64,000 bases of DNA from Clostridiales bacterium. Lineage in GTDB: Bacteria; Bacillota; Desulfotomaculia; Desulfotomaculales; VENG01. The stretch spans positions 62,001 through 126,000 of the forward strand of contig JAIPEW010000002.1 of NCBI GenBank assembly GCA_021736985.1, in the 5' to 3' direction. Made by a program: the position numbers and the translations under genes. Below the pieces are notes generated by a model that searched no databases, was not told the DNA's origin, and saw only the letters and a program-made list of their open reading frames with translations. Positions 38,069-45,959 of this stretch are shown here, in pieces (the first letter of the stretch is position 1; every line of letters begins with the position of its first letter).

Positions 38069-39310
38069 TTACTTCTTAGTTGAAGGCATATCTTCAAAAG
38101 CGCCTTTTTTAATTTCAACTTTCTCAGCAGTTTTGTAATAATCTCTTAAAATTTCTAAGACTTCAGGGCGACTGAACTTATCAGGAACTTCTCCGCCTTC
38201 GTTCATAATACGGCGGAATTTTGTACCACTGACAACAACGCGGTCTCCTTCCCCGTCATGAGGGCAAGTACGTTGACTGGCCATACTTTCACACTTGTTG
38301 CAGTAAAATGTCCAAGCGATTTTCATTGGCCTGAGTTCTAAAGCTCCATCCCAAAGCTCGTCGAAAATTGTTTGAGCATCAAAAGCTCCGTAATAATCGC
38401 CACAACCGGCATGGTCACGACCAACTATTAAGTAACTACATCCCCAGTTCTGGCGAAAAACAGCATGTAAAAGGGCTTCTCTTGGGCCGCCATAACGCAT
38501 TTCCATAGGGTATACTCCAACGGAAATACTTTCTCTAGGGAAATAATTTTCTGCAAGTGCTTCATAACACTTAACCCTTGTTTCACCAGGTATATCACCT
38601 TTTTTAAGAGCGCCTACAATAGCATGAATAAACGCTCCATCTGCAAAACCACTTTCCAATGCAAATTTTACAAGATATTCATGAGAACGGTGCATAGGAT
38701 TACGTGTTTGGAAAGCTACTACATTTGACCATCCTTTTTCTTCAAAAAGCTTGCGGGCTGTTTCCGGATATAAATAATATTTTGGATATTTTTCAGGATA
38801 TTTACCTTCATTTAAAACTTTTATAGAACCGCCAATATTATAATCACCCTGATTAAAAACTTTAGATACCCCTGGATGGCCTTCGGTATCAGTAGTTTTA
38901 AAAACCTCTTTACATTCTACTTCCTTGTCATAAGTGTAAATATCTTCTACTTTCATTGTGCCATAGATCTCATCCGAGGCTCTATCAATAAGAGCAACTT
39001 CCATGCCTTCTTGTAAACCTATAGATTGCTTCTCTTGCTCTGTGATAGATAGAGTTACTGGCATAGGCCACATAGTACCATCTACGAGCTTAAGGTTGTG
39101 TACACACTGTTTATAATCTTCTTTCTTCATGAATCCATTTAAAGGTGTAAAAGCTCCTATACCAAGCATGAGTGTGTCGGATGTTTCCCGGGAACTCATA
39201 AACACTTTAGGCAATTCTTGTGCTTTTTTGATTTCAGCCTGTCTTTCATTACCGTACAGCAACAAGGGCTTTAACTTACCTTCAGGACCATGTGGTTTAG
39301 GTAATGCCAT
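38069..39310 (-). CDS. sat: dissimilatory sulfate adenylyltransferase (ATP sulfurylase)
   Basis: About 413 residues. The enzyme activates sulfate with ATP to APS, first step of sulfate reduction. The nucleotide-binding motifs QTRNPMHRSHEYL and GRDHAGCGDYYG are intact, and a Cys pair (CNKCESMASQRTCPH) near the C-terminus is a zinc-type site typical of these bacterial enzymes. The ATG at 39310 is chosen because GGGAGG lies directly upstream; the ATG five codons earlier would swallow it. The first gene of the sat-aprBA-qmoABC locus, with its own promoter about 290 bases upstream. Confidence 0.96.
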   Translation of the reverse strand: MALPKPHGPEGKLKPLLLYGNERQAEIKKAQELPKVFMSSRETSDTLMLGIGAFTPLNGFMKKEDYKQCVHNLKLVDGTMWPMPVTLSITEQEKQSIGLQEGMEVALIDRASDEIYGTMKVEDIYTYDKEVECKEVFKTTDTEGHPGVSKVFNQGDYNIGGSIKVLNEGKYPEKYPKYYLYPETARKLFEEKGWSNVVAFQTRNPMHRSHEYLVKFALESGFADGAFIHAIVGALKKGDIPGETRVKCYEALAENYFPRESISVGVYPMEMRYGGPREALLHAVFRQNWGCSYLIVGRDHAGCGDYYGAFDAQTIFDELWDGALELRPMKIAWTFYCNKCESMASQRTCPHDGEGDRVVVSGTKFRRIMNEGGEVPDKFSRPEVLEILRDYYKTAEKVEIKKGAFEDMPSTKK

Positions 39311-39598
39311 ATTCTTCCCTCCCATAAATTAATTTTAACTCGTGCTTTAAAAAACATTTACAATTAAAAATAAACTAGTTGTATTTTTACCACTACTATT
39401 GTTCTAGATCTTGGTATGTATCAAAAAGATATTTTACTATAAGTTATATTTCCTAAATTTAGTTATTCTATATTTTTGCAAAAATTCCTTCTAAATTCTT
39501 TATGAGAATAATTATCATAGCATGTGAATATAGGCACTTGTCAGTTAAAAAAATAAATTCCTTATTTTTTTATTAATTATTAAGAAATTGTTATTATA

Positions 39599-39627
39599 AA
39601 TATAGCACGAATTTTTTAGCCTGACAA
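39599..39627 (-). promoter_or_regulatory. sigma-A type promoter of sat
   Basis: On the minus strand TTGTCA (39622-39627) and TATATT (39599-39604) are separated by exactly 17 bases. The predicted transcript has a leader of about 280 bases before the sat ATG. An inverted copy of ACTTGTCAG lies about 75 bases downstream (near 39537), and a Fur/PerR-like palindrome (GAGAATAATTATCA) near 39504-39517. Confidence 0.6.
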
Positions 39628-39678
39628 GTTCAATTATATTAAAAATTTATAACAACTATTTTTTTTATTAATAATTAC

Positions 39679-40425
39679 TTAAAATGTGTGTAATTTAAAC
39701 CTTTCCACATAACCATCCAGCATTTCACTTGTTCCTTTCTCCAGGTATTCTTTTATAACTCTAGGACGCCTGAACCTGGCTCCTTTAGTTAAAACTGACA
39801 AGGCAAGGTGAGTAGGCATTGGAGCAAAAGTATATTGTTCTTCTACAGCCTGGGGAGGAACTATACTAGCTTCTAATGCTTCCATGTTCGAAGCCATTTT
39901 TTGTACTAACTCAGCTGATACATATTCTTTTTTTCCATCTAATCTGCAAACCCGGTCACAAAAAGGCAATTCAAAATTCAGCACTTCTTCAGGCAGCTCG
40001 ATATTATACTCCTCCCGGTACTTATTAGCTATCCCTTCTATACTACGTTTGTCCCCGTCTCCAAAATCATCCTTACTCATCAAGCCATAGATACGACATC
40101 CAAGTGGGCGCACAGGGTAAACAAGACAATTATTACTTTTTTCATCCAGGAATGGGCATTTAATGTTTACATCTGCAAGCTCAAGAAAAAAATAACGTAT
40201 TGTTTTTTCCATTATGCCTACCTGTTGATCTTGCAGATTATCTTTTATATATTTATATAAATTCAAAAATTCAATTAGATACCCCGGCGGAGGTACAGTA
40301 CAGCAAGTAGCGCATTTATCACATTCAGTTTCAGGAAGCTCATCGTATATATGTCGTAATTGTTTTAAATATCCTTGATTATCAGCATAACTTAATGTAG
40401 TATAAAGCTTGGTTATTTCCATCAT
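39679..40425 (-). CDS. YkgJ-family cysteine cluster protein
   Basis: About 248 residues. A conserved cysteine cluster, CDKCATCCTVPPPGY, is followed by CPFLDEKSNNCLVYPVRPLGCRIYG, as in the zinc- or iron-binding YkgJ/UPF0153 family of unknown function. The C-terminal third shows no motif I know. An AAGGAG site precedes the ATG at 40425; a TTG two codons upstream is also possible. It is transcribed toward sat, which has its own promoter. A sulfur-related role is only suggested by position. Confidence 0.75.
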   Translation of the reverse strand: MMEITKLYTTLSYADNQGYLKQLRHIYDELPETECDKCATCCTVPPPGYLIEFLNLYKYIKDNLQDQQVGIMEKTIRYFFLELADVNIKCPFLDEKSNNCLVYPVRPLGCRIYGLMSKDDFGDGDKRSIEGIANKYREEYNIELPEEVLNFELPFCDRVCRLDGKKEYVSAELVQKMASNMEALEASIVPPQAVEEQYTFAPMPTHLALSVLTKGARFRRPRVIKEYLEKGTSEMLDGYVERFKLHTF

Positions 40426-40501
40426 GTGCAAACTTCTCCTTCCTAATATATTATGACTATTGCTAAAATATAATTTAAAAAACTAAAAACCCCTAAAGAA
40501 A

Positions 40502-40534
40502 ATATAGGTCCTGGTAAATTACCAAGACCTATAT
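40502..40534. repeat. palindrome in a divergent promoter region
   Basis: A 16-base-arm inverted repeat (ATATAGGTCCTGGTAA with one mismatch in its partner, one-base spacer) lies between the divergent genes starting at 40425 (minus) and 40568 (plus). No T-run follows, so an operator is more likely than a terminator. Confidence 0.5.
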
Positions 40535-40567
40535 CAATATTGTATTTTTCCTAAGGTTGTGATATAA

Positions 40568-40759
40568 GTGCTTGTACTTTGTTTCCTGCTTATGTTAAGC
40601 GGTATTGTACTTATATGTCTTTCACTGCTTATAATCATATTAAGAATCATTAACAAGAAAGAGCATAAGGAATACCTAAAAGCTATAAAGTACAGCTCTT
40701 CAGGACTGTTCCTGTTAATATCAGGAATGGTATTAACCTTATATGCGCTTAATCATTGA
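40568..40759 (+). CDS. small two-span membrane protein (63 aa)
   Basis: A 63-residue protein with two hydrophobic helices (about 3-27 and 43-61) separated by a charged loop (INKKEHKEYLKAIKYSS). GTG start; the AAGG-containing site upstream is weak and distant. I do not recognise a family. The hydrophobic-charged-hydrophobic pattern is coherent, and no good gene competes on the other strand. Confidence 0.5.
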   Translation: MLVLCFLLMLSGIVLICLSLLIIILRIINKKEHKEYLKAIKYSSSGLFLLISGMVLTLYALNH

Positions 40760-40763
40760 AAAT

Positions 40764-41141
40764 TTAATGACACCCGTGAGAATCATTACCATATCCGCGG
40801 CCATGATTTTTATCACAACTGACATAACGTGATTCAAGATTTCCCTGTGCATAAAGCTCAACTATATCCCTTATAGTCCCTTCAGCACCGGTTATTACAA
40901 TTAAACCACTCTCTTCAAGAGCTTGCAAAGCAGGGGGTCCAATACCTCCTAAAATAATCACTTCTACGTTTTCAGTTTTAAAAAGATTAGCAAGACCTTC
41001 ATGATTATGAGCCAGATTAACAGTTGAAACAACTTTATCTTCTTTCACATTCTGTCCTTCAACTTCCCAAATAACAAACTCTTTGCTTTTTCCATAGTGC
41101 TGGTTAATGTTTTCACCATCTATAGGTAATGCTACTTTCAT
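40764..41141 (-). CDS. NifB/NifX-type dinitrogenase iron-molybdenum cofactor family protein
   Basis: About 125 residues, with MKVALPIDG at the start and the internal EVIILGGIGPPALQAL segment of the NifX/NafY/VnfX fold. In non-diazotrophs such small proteins are thought to bind or carry metal clusters. The C-terminus (SCDKNHGRGYGNDSHGCH) adds a Cys/His tail likely to bind metal. The ATG at 41141 follows GGGAGGGG; upstream in-frame codons are not family-like. No nif genes are visible. Confidence 0.85.
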   Translation of the reverse strand: MKVALPIDGENINQHYGKSKEFVIWEVEGQNVKEDKVVSTVNLAHNHEGLANLFKTENVEVIILGGIGPPALQALEESGLIVITGAEGTIRDIVELYAQGNLESRYVSCDKNHGRGYGNDSHGCH

Positions 41142-41248
41142 GTATACCCCTCCCTTGTTTCCATCTAAAATATTATATAAATAGTTTATTTTCTGTTTAG
41201 ACAAAAGTCAACATTCTTACTAACTTAATTCAAGCTTGCTACAACAAG

Positions 41249-41272
41249 TTAACCCGCTTAACAGCGGGTTAA
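41249..41272. terminator. hairpin downstream of dsrC
   Basis: A 10-base stem (TTAACCCGCT with AGCGGGTTAA) and a 4-base loop, about 170 bases after dsrC and about 110 bases before the NifX-like gene. It could end dsrC transcription, although no strong T-run follows. Confidence 0.5.
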
Positions 41273-41442
41273 AACGGGGGGCACAATGAATAAGTACCAA
41301 AATGCCTTTAAAATTAAAAGGCAATAGACACAAAGTAAAACTTTTATAGTTGTTTAGCTAGACCAATCTTTATAAGCCTTTTAATCTCACCCTCCGTTTT
41401 CACAATATTAATACAAGGCTGGCACAAAAAGACTCGTATTAA

Positions 41443-41760
41443 TTATACACAACCAGTAGGCTTGGGTAAGCCTGCCAATTTACATGCACCTTTTGCAGGA
41501 CCACTTGGGAATAAAGCATATATCTTTTTAAGATTAAAACCTGTCTCTTTGCAAAGTTTTCTGATCATAGGAGCAACTTCAAACTGGTAATAATAATCAC
41601 GTAAGTAATTAATTACTTTCCAATGCTCTTCTGTGATTTCACTAATTCCTTCTTCTCTTGCAAAAGCATTAGCAACTTCTTCATTCCACTGTTCAGGATG
41701 AAGAATGAAACCATCCTCATCTACTTCAACAGGAGTACCGTTAACATCCATATTTGGCAT
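41443..41760 (-). CDS. dsrC: DsrC/TusE family sulfur carrier protein
   Basis: About 105 residues with the C-terminal arm CKLAGLPKPTGCV. The two cysteines, separated by ten residues with one penultimate, are those that carry sulfur in true DsrC, so it should form the trisulfide product with dissimilatory sulfite reductase. DGFILHPEQWNEEVA is typical of the N-terminal part. The ATG at 41760 follows GGAGGTGA; the GTG five codons earlier would overlap it. No dsrAB is in this window. Confidence 0.95.
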   Translation of the reverse strand: MPNMDVNGTPVEVDEDGFILHPEQWNEEVANAFAREEGISEITEEHWKVINYLRDYYYQFEVAPMIRKLCKETGFNLKKIYALFPSGPAKGACKLAGLPKPTGCV

Positions 41761-42009
41761 GTGATTCACCTCCACTATTTTTCAAACTTTCAAAATTCTT
41801 TCCGCTTCACATAATTTTTTTGCGCCTATTGCCACAATAACCCCCACATTTCATAAACAAACTCACTTCATCATACTACATTTTCAAATAAAATTACAAT
41901 AATAATAAATAAAACTTTTCTCATTATTAATTTTATATTGAGCTCAATAATTAGTCAAGACAGCACACTGCATACCTTACTACATTTTAAAAATAATCTT
42001 AGAATAAAA

Positions 42010-42684
42010 CTATCCACCCAGAGTTACATCCTGATCTTGATACCACTTCAACGCCTTATAGAAATGTTCCTTTTTAAAATCAGGCCACAAATCATCTATC
42101 ACGTATATATCTGAATAAACCGTCTGAATAGGCAAAAACCCGCTAAGCCTCCTGCGTCCACCCCACCTTATTATAAGATCAATCCGTGAAAGCTGCGAAG
42201 AAGCTATGGAATCAAACAAACCTTTCTGGCTAAGCTGATTTATATTTCCTGATTTTATAATCTTATTAATGTCCCACTTCCACCCATAATTTACAAGAAA
42301 ATTAATTTTAAACAAACCTTTCCCGAATATTTTTCTTTTCTCCGTGTAAGGCTTTAATTCTCGGGGGAAGAGCGGAGAATTTACATCACCAATAACGAGC
42401 AAAGAAGCGTCTCTTTGAGAAAGCATACGCACAGCATCAACACAAGCCTTGCGGAATGCATTTGTTTGCACAGAAGGCCGTTTTGTATTGTCCTGAGTGA
42501 ACCCGTAAAATGTTAATTCTTTTACACCCATTTCCCTGCACAACTCATAGAGCTTAATTCCCGGCTTTAATCCATAGATATAACCCTTTTCTTTTGATAA
42601 TCCCTTATTTACAGCCCATCTTCTATTACCATCCGGAATTATACCTATGTGTGTTGGTATCCTGTGCAACTCATGCCACCTCAT
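42010..42684 (-). CDS. cis-prenyltransferase of the UppS family (variant)
   Basis: A 224-residue relative of undecaprenyl diphosphate synthase. IGIIPDGNRRWA holds the catalytic Asp, and RLSGFLPIQTVYSDIYVIDDLWPDF matches the C-terminal motif. It differs from housekeeping UppS: the GHRAG motif reads GYIYG and the RTSGE/RxSGExR region reads RWGGRRR. This suggests a paralogue making a different chain length or using another acceptor. A GTG/ATG start region lies just after the tRNA-Gly terminator. Probably monocistronic. Confidence 0.8.
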   Translation of the reverse strand: MRWHELHRIPTHIGIIPDGNRRWAVNKGLSKEKGYIYGLKPGIKLYELCREMGVKELTFYGFTQDNTKRPSVQTNAFRKACVDAVRMLSQRDASLLVIGDVNSPLFPRELKPYTEKRKIFGKGLFKINFLVNYGWKWDINKIIKSGNINQLSQKGLFDSIASSQLSRIDLIIRWGGRRRLSGFLPIQTVYSDIYVIDDLWPDFKKEHFYKALKWYQDQDVTLGG

Positions 42685-42744
42685 TACCAGTAATAGTATA
42701 TTATAATAATATACTTTCCTGAAATTAATAAATTAATGCAAAAA

Positions 42745-42775
42745 GCAAAAAACCAGGTATATACCTGGTTTTTTG
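42745..42775 (-). terminator. terminator of tRNA-Gly(CCC)
   Basis: The palindrome with core CCAGGTATATACCTGG, flanked by A and T runs, starts five bases after the 3' end of the tRNA gene on the minus strand. Confidence 0.85.
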
Positions 42776-42779
42776 CAAA

Positions 42780-42854
42780 TGGAGCGGGTGAAGGGGATCG
42801 AACCCTCAGCCCTCAGCTTGGGAAGCTGATGCTCTACCATTGAGCTACACCCGC
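42780..42854 (-). tRNA. tRNA-Gly (anticodon CCC)
   Basis: The minus strand folds as a full cloverleaf: acceptor GCGGGTG/CACCCGC, D arm with AATGGTA, anticodon loop TTCCCAA (CCC), T loop TTCGATC, and an encoded CCA after discriminator T. A promoter and a terminator flank it. Confidence 0.96.
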
Positions 42855-42873
42855 AAATGTAACTTTACTCCTA

Positions 42874-42901
42874 ATTATAACATTCAAACATTAAAAGTCA
42901 A
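42874..42901 (-). promoter_or_regulatory. promoter of tRNA-Gly(CCC)
   Basis: TTGACT (42896-42901) and a perfect TATAAT (42874-42879) with a 16-base spacer, about 20 bases before the tRNA 5' end. It overlaps the 3' end of cobS. Confidence 0.75.
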
Positions 42902-43657
42902 CAAATACCACATGCAATTAATATCCAAATATTCAATATTCAATACTAATAAAAATATTGCTTCGGAACATTCTGTCACAGCCCCTAAAGTGTCACCTGT
43001 AACACCCCCTATTTTTTTACTTACATAATAATCTAACACAGCAACCCCCACCAGTACAACTGCAATCACATAAAGACTGTCAAACCCTAGTAATAAACCG
43101 CACACTAAAATAGTTGTAATTGAGGCCCAACTTATTTCCCGCATTCCTACATAATTAGTAAAATCCCCCGCACCACGGCTCTCCCTGGCATAAGAATAAG
43201 CTACAGCACCATACACCTGGCTCCAGCGACCTAAAACAGGCATTATAAGCAATGCTACTAGTTTTAATTCACTAGTTAATTGCAACAACAACAAAAACTT
43301 TAACATCAATACAAGGAAACCTGCAATAACCCCGTGCGAACCTACCCGGCTATCTCGCATAATTTCCAAAAGTTTCTCCCGTGATTTTCCACTAAATAAT
43401 CCATCTGCTGAATCCATAAGCCCATCTATATGCATATTTCCAGTAATCACAATTAAAAATCCCAGGGTTATAAGATCACTTACAGCTTCTGTCCAAAAAA
43501 ATGACAATAATATATGCAATAATACCGCAGCTAATCCGATGATTAATCCAATAAAAGGGAAAAAAGACATGGCTCTGGCCATATGAGAAATTTGCACATC
43601 ACCTTTTATTTTAACAGGAATCCTGGTTAGAAATTGCAGCGCCAGTAAAAAATTCAA
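42884..43657 (-). CDS. cobS: adenosylcobinamide-GDP ribazoletransferase (cobalamin synthase)
   Basis: About 257 residues, polytopic. It joins adenosylcobinamide-GDP to alpha-ribazole in the last steps of cobalamin synthesis. It shows NFLLALQFLTRIPV, MHIDGLMDSADGLFSG and the DSRVGSHGV motif. The start is taken as TTG at 43657, with AGGAGG eight bases upstream; a longer in-frame reading to 43834 would overlap thiD and add residues unlike the family. It lies 25 bases after thiD. No other cob genes or cobalamin riboswitch are near. Confidence 0.92.
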   Translation of the reverse strand: MNFLLALQFLTRIPVKIKGDVQISHMARAMSFFPFIGLIIGLAAVLLHILLSFFWTEAVSDLITLGFLIVITGNMHIDGLMDSADGLFSGKSREKLLEIMRDSRVGSHGVIAGFLVLMLKFLLLLQLTSELKLVALLIMPVLGRWSQVYGAVAYSYARESRGAGDFTNYVGMREISWASITTILVCGLLLGFDSLYVIAVVLVGVAVLDYYVSKKIGGVTGDTLGAVTECSEAIFLLVLNIEYLDINCMWYLLTFNV

Positions 43658-43682
43658 CTCTAGAACCTCCTGGATACAGTAT

Positions 43683-44447
43683 TTACCCCAGTACAGGACA
43701 ACCTTTCCCGGGGGAATACGAATTTTTAATCTTATTTTGAACATGTTTAATCGCAGCCTGGGATGCCTCAACTGGTGTTTTACCACAAGCCAAACATGCT
43801 GCAACAGCAGATGAAAGTGTACACCCCGCACCATGAAAATTACTATCTATACGTTTTGATTTACAATAATAAAATTCTCCATCATATAATACATCTATTA
43901 TTTCTTTGTCATTCCCATCCCCACCTTTTAACAGAACTAGTCCTGCACCCATTTCATGCAGCATTCGAGCAGCATCTTCCATCTGATCTATTGTTTTTAC
44001 TTCTCTTTCTACTAACAATGAAGCTTCTTTAAGGTTTGGTGTTAATATACTGGCGAGGGGGATTAACTGTTTTTTATAAGTATCAATAGCCCCGCTTTCC
44101 AGTAATATATCGCCTCTTGCAGAAACCATAACCGGATCTACCACTAAATTTTTATAAAGGTGGTACTGATTTAACTTCTTAACTACTTCGTGTACTATTT
44201 GTTCACCACCAAGCATCCCAAGCTTAACAGACTTTATATTTATATCACTTGCAATAGATTTTATTTGCTCACCTACAAACGCGGGCGTTAAAAAATGCAC
44301 ATTCTGCACTCCACAAGTATTTTGAGCCGTAACAGCAGTTACAGCTGAAGTACCATACATATTAAATTCTATAAAGGTTTTTAAATCAGCCTGAATTCCT
44401 GCACCGCCGCAAGAATCAGAACCGGCTATCGTCAATACAGCTTTCAT
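43683..44447 (-). CDS. thiD: hydroxymethylpyrimidine/phosphomethylpyrimidine kinase
   Basis: A 254-residue ribokinase-fold enzyme that phosphorylates HMP and HMP-P for thiamine synthesis. Motifs are TIAGSDSCGGAGIQADLKTF, DPVMVSARGDILL and the anion-hole FHGAGCTLSSAVAA. ATG start with GGAGGATATA. It is upstream of cobS in one unit; the link between thiamine and cobalamin genes here is not explained by a shared pathway. PdxK-like activity cannot be excluded. Confidence 0.92.
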   Translation of the reverse strand: MKAVLTIAGSDSCGGAGIQADLKTFIEFNMYGTSAVTAVTAQNTCGVQNVHFLTPAFVGEQIKSIASDINIKSVKLGMLGGEQIVHEVVKKLNQYHLYKNLVVDPVMVSARGDILLESGAIDTYKKQLIPLASILTPNLKEASLLVEREVKTIDQMEDAARMLHEMGAGLVLLKGGDGNDKEIIDVLYDGEFYYCKSKRIDSNFHGAGCTLSSAVAACLACGKTPVEASQAAIKHVQNKIKNSYSPGKGCPVLG

Positions 44448-44534
44448 TATATCCTCCTTTTACTCCACTAATAAATAATTAGCTGATAACAAAATTAAAT
44501 ATCAGCATAAACAAGGTCACATTTAATATCATCG

Positions 44535-44892
44535 TTAATTGCTGTAATTTTCACATTTACAACTTTCTAACAGAGTATAATATTCAGGCAAATAATAAGA
44601 AACTGAAAAAGGAATAGCACCAAAAAGAATTGTCTCACTGTCCATGTGTTCTTCAATCTTTCGATGTCTTTGGTATAAGAGCGGATACATATCTTTAAAT
44701 AATGCTTCTCCTTTAGAAGTTAATTGTATTCCTTTTACGGATCGAGTAAATACAGTAAATCCAAGCAGGTTTTCAAATTTATTTTTTTTGCTTGCTCAAT
44801 GCCGGCTAGGAAATAAAAAGTTTACTAGCTGCCTTAGAAAAACTTCTCTCCTTTGCAACCCCAATAAAATACTGCAGCATTTGTAACTTCAT
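44535..44892 (-). pseudogene. LysR-type regulator pseudogene (N-terminal remnant)
   Basis: Minus-strand translation begins MKLQMLQYFIGVAKERSFSK and continues AASKLFIS, stop, PALSKQ: the glutamine of the LysR consensus ISQPALSKQ is a TAG stop. A run of A then shifts frame, and the rest (FENLLGFTVFTRSVKGIQLT) is the remainder of a LysR helix-turn-helix. After about 118 residues the gene ends, far short of the usual 290. Clearly inactive. It is divergent from the SMR remnants and probably regulated them. Confidence 0.8.
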
Positions 44893-44994
44893 ATAAAAAC
44901 AGCCTCCACAATTTATAACTTGAAATTATATTAGCATACTTTATCTATTTACAGTAAGTGTTTTTTAACAAAATTACTACGGGTTGGGTGTAAC

Positions 44995-45290
44995 ATGAAA
45001 CAGGTTTATCTATTATTATTTTTTCGATCATTCTTGAAATAATTGGTGCATCTTATATGAAGGAAACTGAATGTTTTATAAAACTTATACCATCTGTAAT
45101 AGTTATTACTTGTTATACTGGTTACTTGGCTTTATACATAATTATTACTAAAACTGCAGAACTAGGAATAATAAATGCAACTTGGTCTAGTGCCAGTACT
45201 CTTACAATTGCAGTTATATTTTACAACGAGTCAGTGTCAATTCTAAAAATATTAGGGATTAGTTTTATTTTAATTGGGACAGCCGGATGA
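44995..45290 (+). pseudogene. SMR-family efflux protein, frameshifted (first of a pair)
   Basis: From ATG 44995 the frame MKQVYLLL is followed by a run of six T and a frameshift; the shifted frame reads FSIILEIIGASYMKE, then GYLALYIIITKTAELGI and ATWSSASTLTIAVIF, a typical small multidrug resistance protein of four helices. The family motif Glu in ILEIIGASYMK is kept. One base restored in the T-run would repair it, so a sequencing error is possible, but the neighbours are also broken. Confidence 0.72.
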
Positions 45291-45294
45291 ACAC

Positions 45295-45341
45295 AAATAT
45301 ATTCCAATATTTTTAAGGTGTGAAAATATTGGAATATATTT
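45295..45341. promoter_or_regulatory. 19-bp hairpin with the SMR2 ribosome binding site in its loop
   Basis: A perfect inverted repeat of 19 bases per arm (45295-45313 and 45323-45341, core TATTCCAATA) encloses a 9-base loop, TAAGGTGTG, which contains the AAGGTG ribosome binding site of the second SMR gene. The start codon lies in the 3' arm. It could limit translation or couple it to the upstream gene. Confidence 0.6.
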
Positions 45342-45645
45342 TATTAATTTTAACAATAATATTTAGTACTATTGGAAACTTTTATGTCAAGTCGTCGTTT
45401 GGATTCACTAAATAATACCAGCATTTTACTCATTTTTTGCTTATGACTTTTGTATATTTTTTCTTAGTGCAACTGTTCAATACCTCGAGATAGGAATCGT
45501 TTATGCGGTATGGTCAGGAGCAACCATTAGTATTACAACTTTCACCGGAATTATATTTTTTAATGAATCAAAAACAGTGCAAAAATTATGTTCTATTTTT
45601 CTTGTCACTATTGGAGTAATTTTACTTCACGGCTCACACCCCTGA
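45320..45645 (+). pseudogene. SMR-family efflux protein, frameshifted (second of a pair)
   Basis: The frame starting VKILEYILLILTIIF reads to SSFGFTK and stops. A shifted frame continues IPAFYSFFAYDFCIFFL, SATVQYLEIGIVYAVWSGA and ends GVILLHGSHP. Together they make a full SMR protein, the usual partner of a heteromeric SMR pair (EbrAB or YkkCD type). The start is probably the TTG at 45329, eight bases after AAGGTG. The lesion is not in a simple homopolymer, which supports real decay. Confidence 0.72.
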
Positions 45646-45728
45646 TTAGCCTGTTTTTTTACATATAAAAAAAGTAAAAAAACACGGTACCTCCTTACTG
45701 TTTTTACACCGGTTTCTAAATCAGCAAG

Positions 45729-45760
45729 AAAAAAGCTACCATTATAATGGTAGCTTTTTA
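45729..45760 (-). terminator. terminator of tRNA-Leu
   Basis: The palindrome with core GCTACCATTATAATGGTAGC, flanked by A and T runs, ends six bases before the 3' end of the tRNA gene on the minus strand. Confidence 0.85.
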
Positions 45761-45765
45761 TAGTA

Positions 45766-45855
45766 TGGTGCCGGAGATCGGGATCGAACCGATACGGGCA
45801 CATAATGCCCCCGGGATTTTAAGTCCCGTGCGTCTGCCAGTTCCGCCACTCCGGC
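45766..45855 (-). tRNA. tRNA-Leu (anticodon TAA)
   Basis: A 90-base class II tRNA on the minus strand: acceptor GCCGGAG/CTCCGGC, anticodon loop CTTAAAA (TAA), long variable arm, T loop TTCGATC, encoded CCA. A consensus promoter lies upstream. Confidence 0.96.
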
Positions 45856-45878
45856 ATGTTTTTTAAGACACTACGAAA

Positions 45879-45907
45879 AGTATAGCAATAATATCATTAC
45901 AAGTCAA
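45879..45907 (-). promoter_or_regulatory. promoter of tRNA-Leu
   Basis: TTGACT (45902-45907) and TATACT (45879-45884) separated by 17 bases on the minus strand, about 24 bases before the tRNA. Confidence 0.8.
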
Positions 45908-45959
45908 GAGCACTTGTTAATTTATTAAGATATAACACCTTAATATTGAAAACATTTAT

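Noticed and set aside
41936-41949. Palindrome ATTGAGCTCAAT region between dsrC and the cis-prenyltransferase
   Set aside because: Short and in AT-rich sequence; no second copy or suitable position relative to a start, so chance is likely.
43658-43834. N-terminal extension of cobS
   Set aside because: The extra 59 residues overlap thiD in another frame and do not resemble CobS; AGGAGG before the TTG at 43657 fixes the start.
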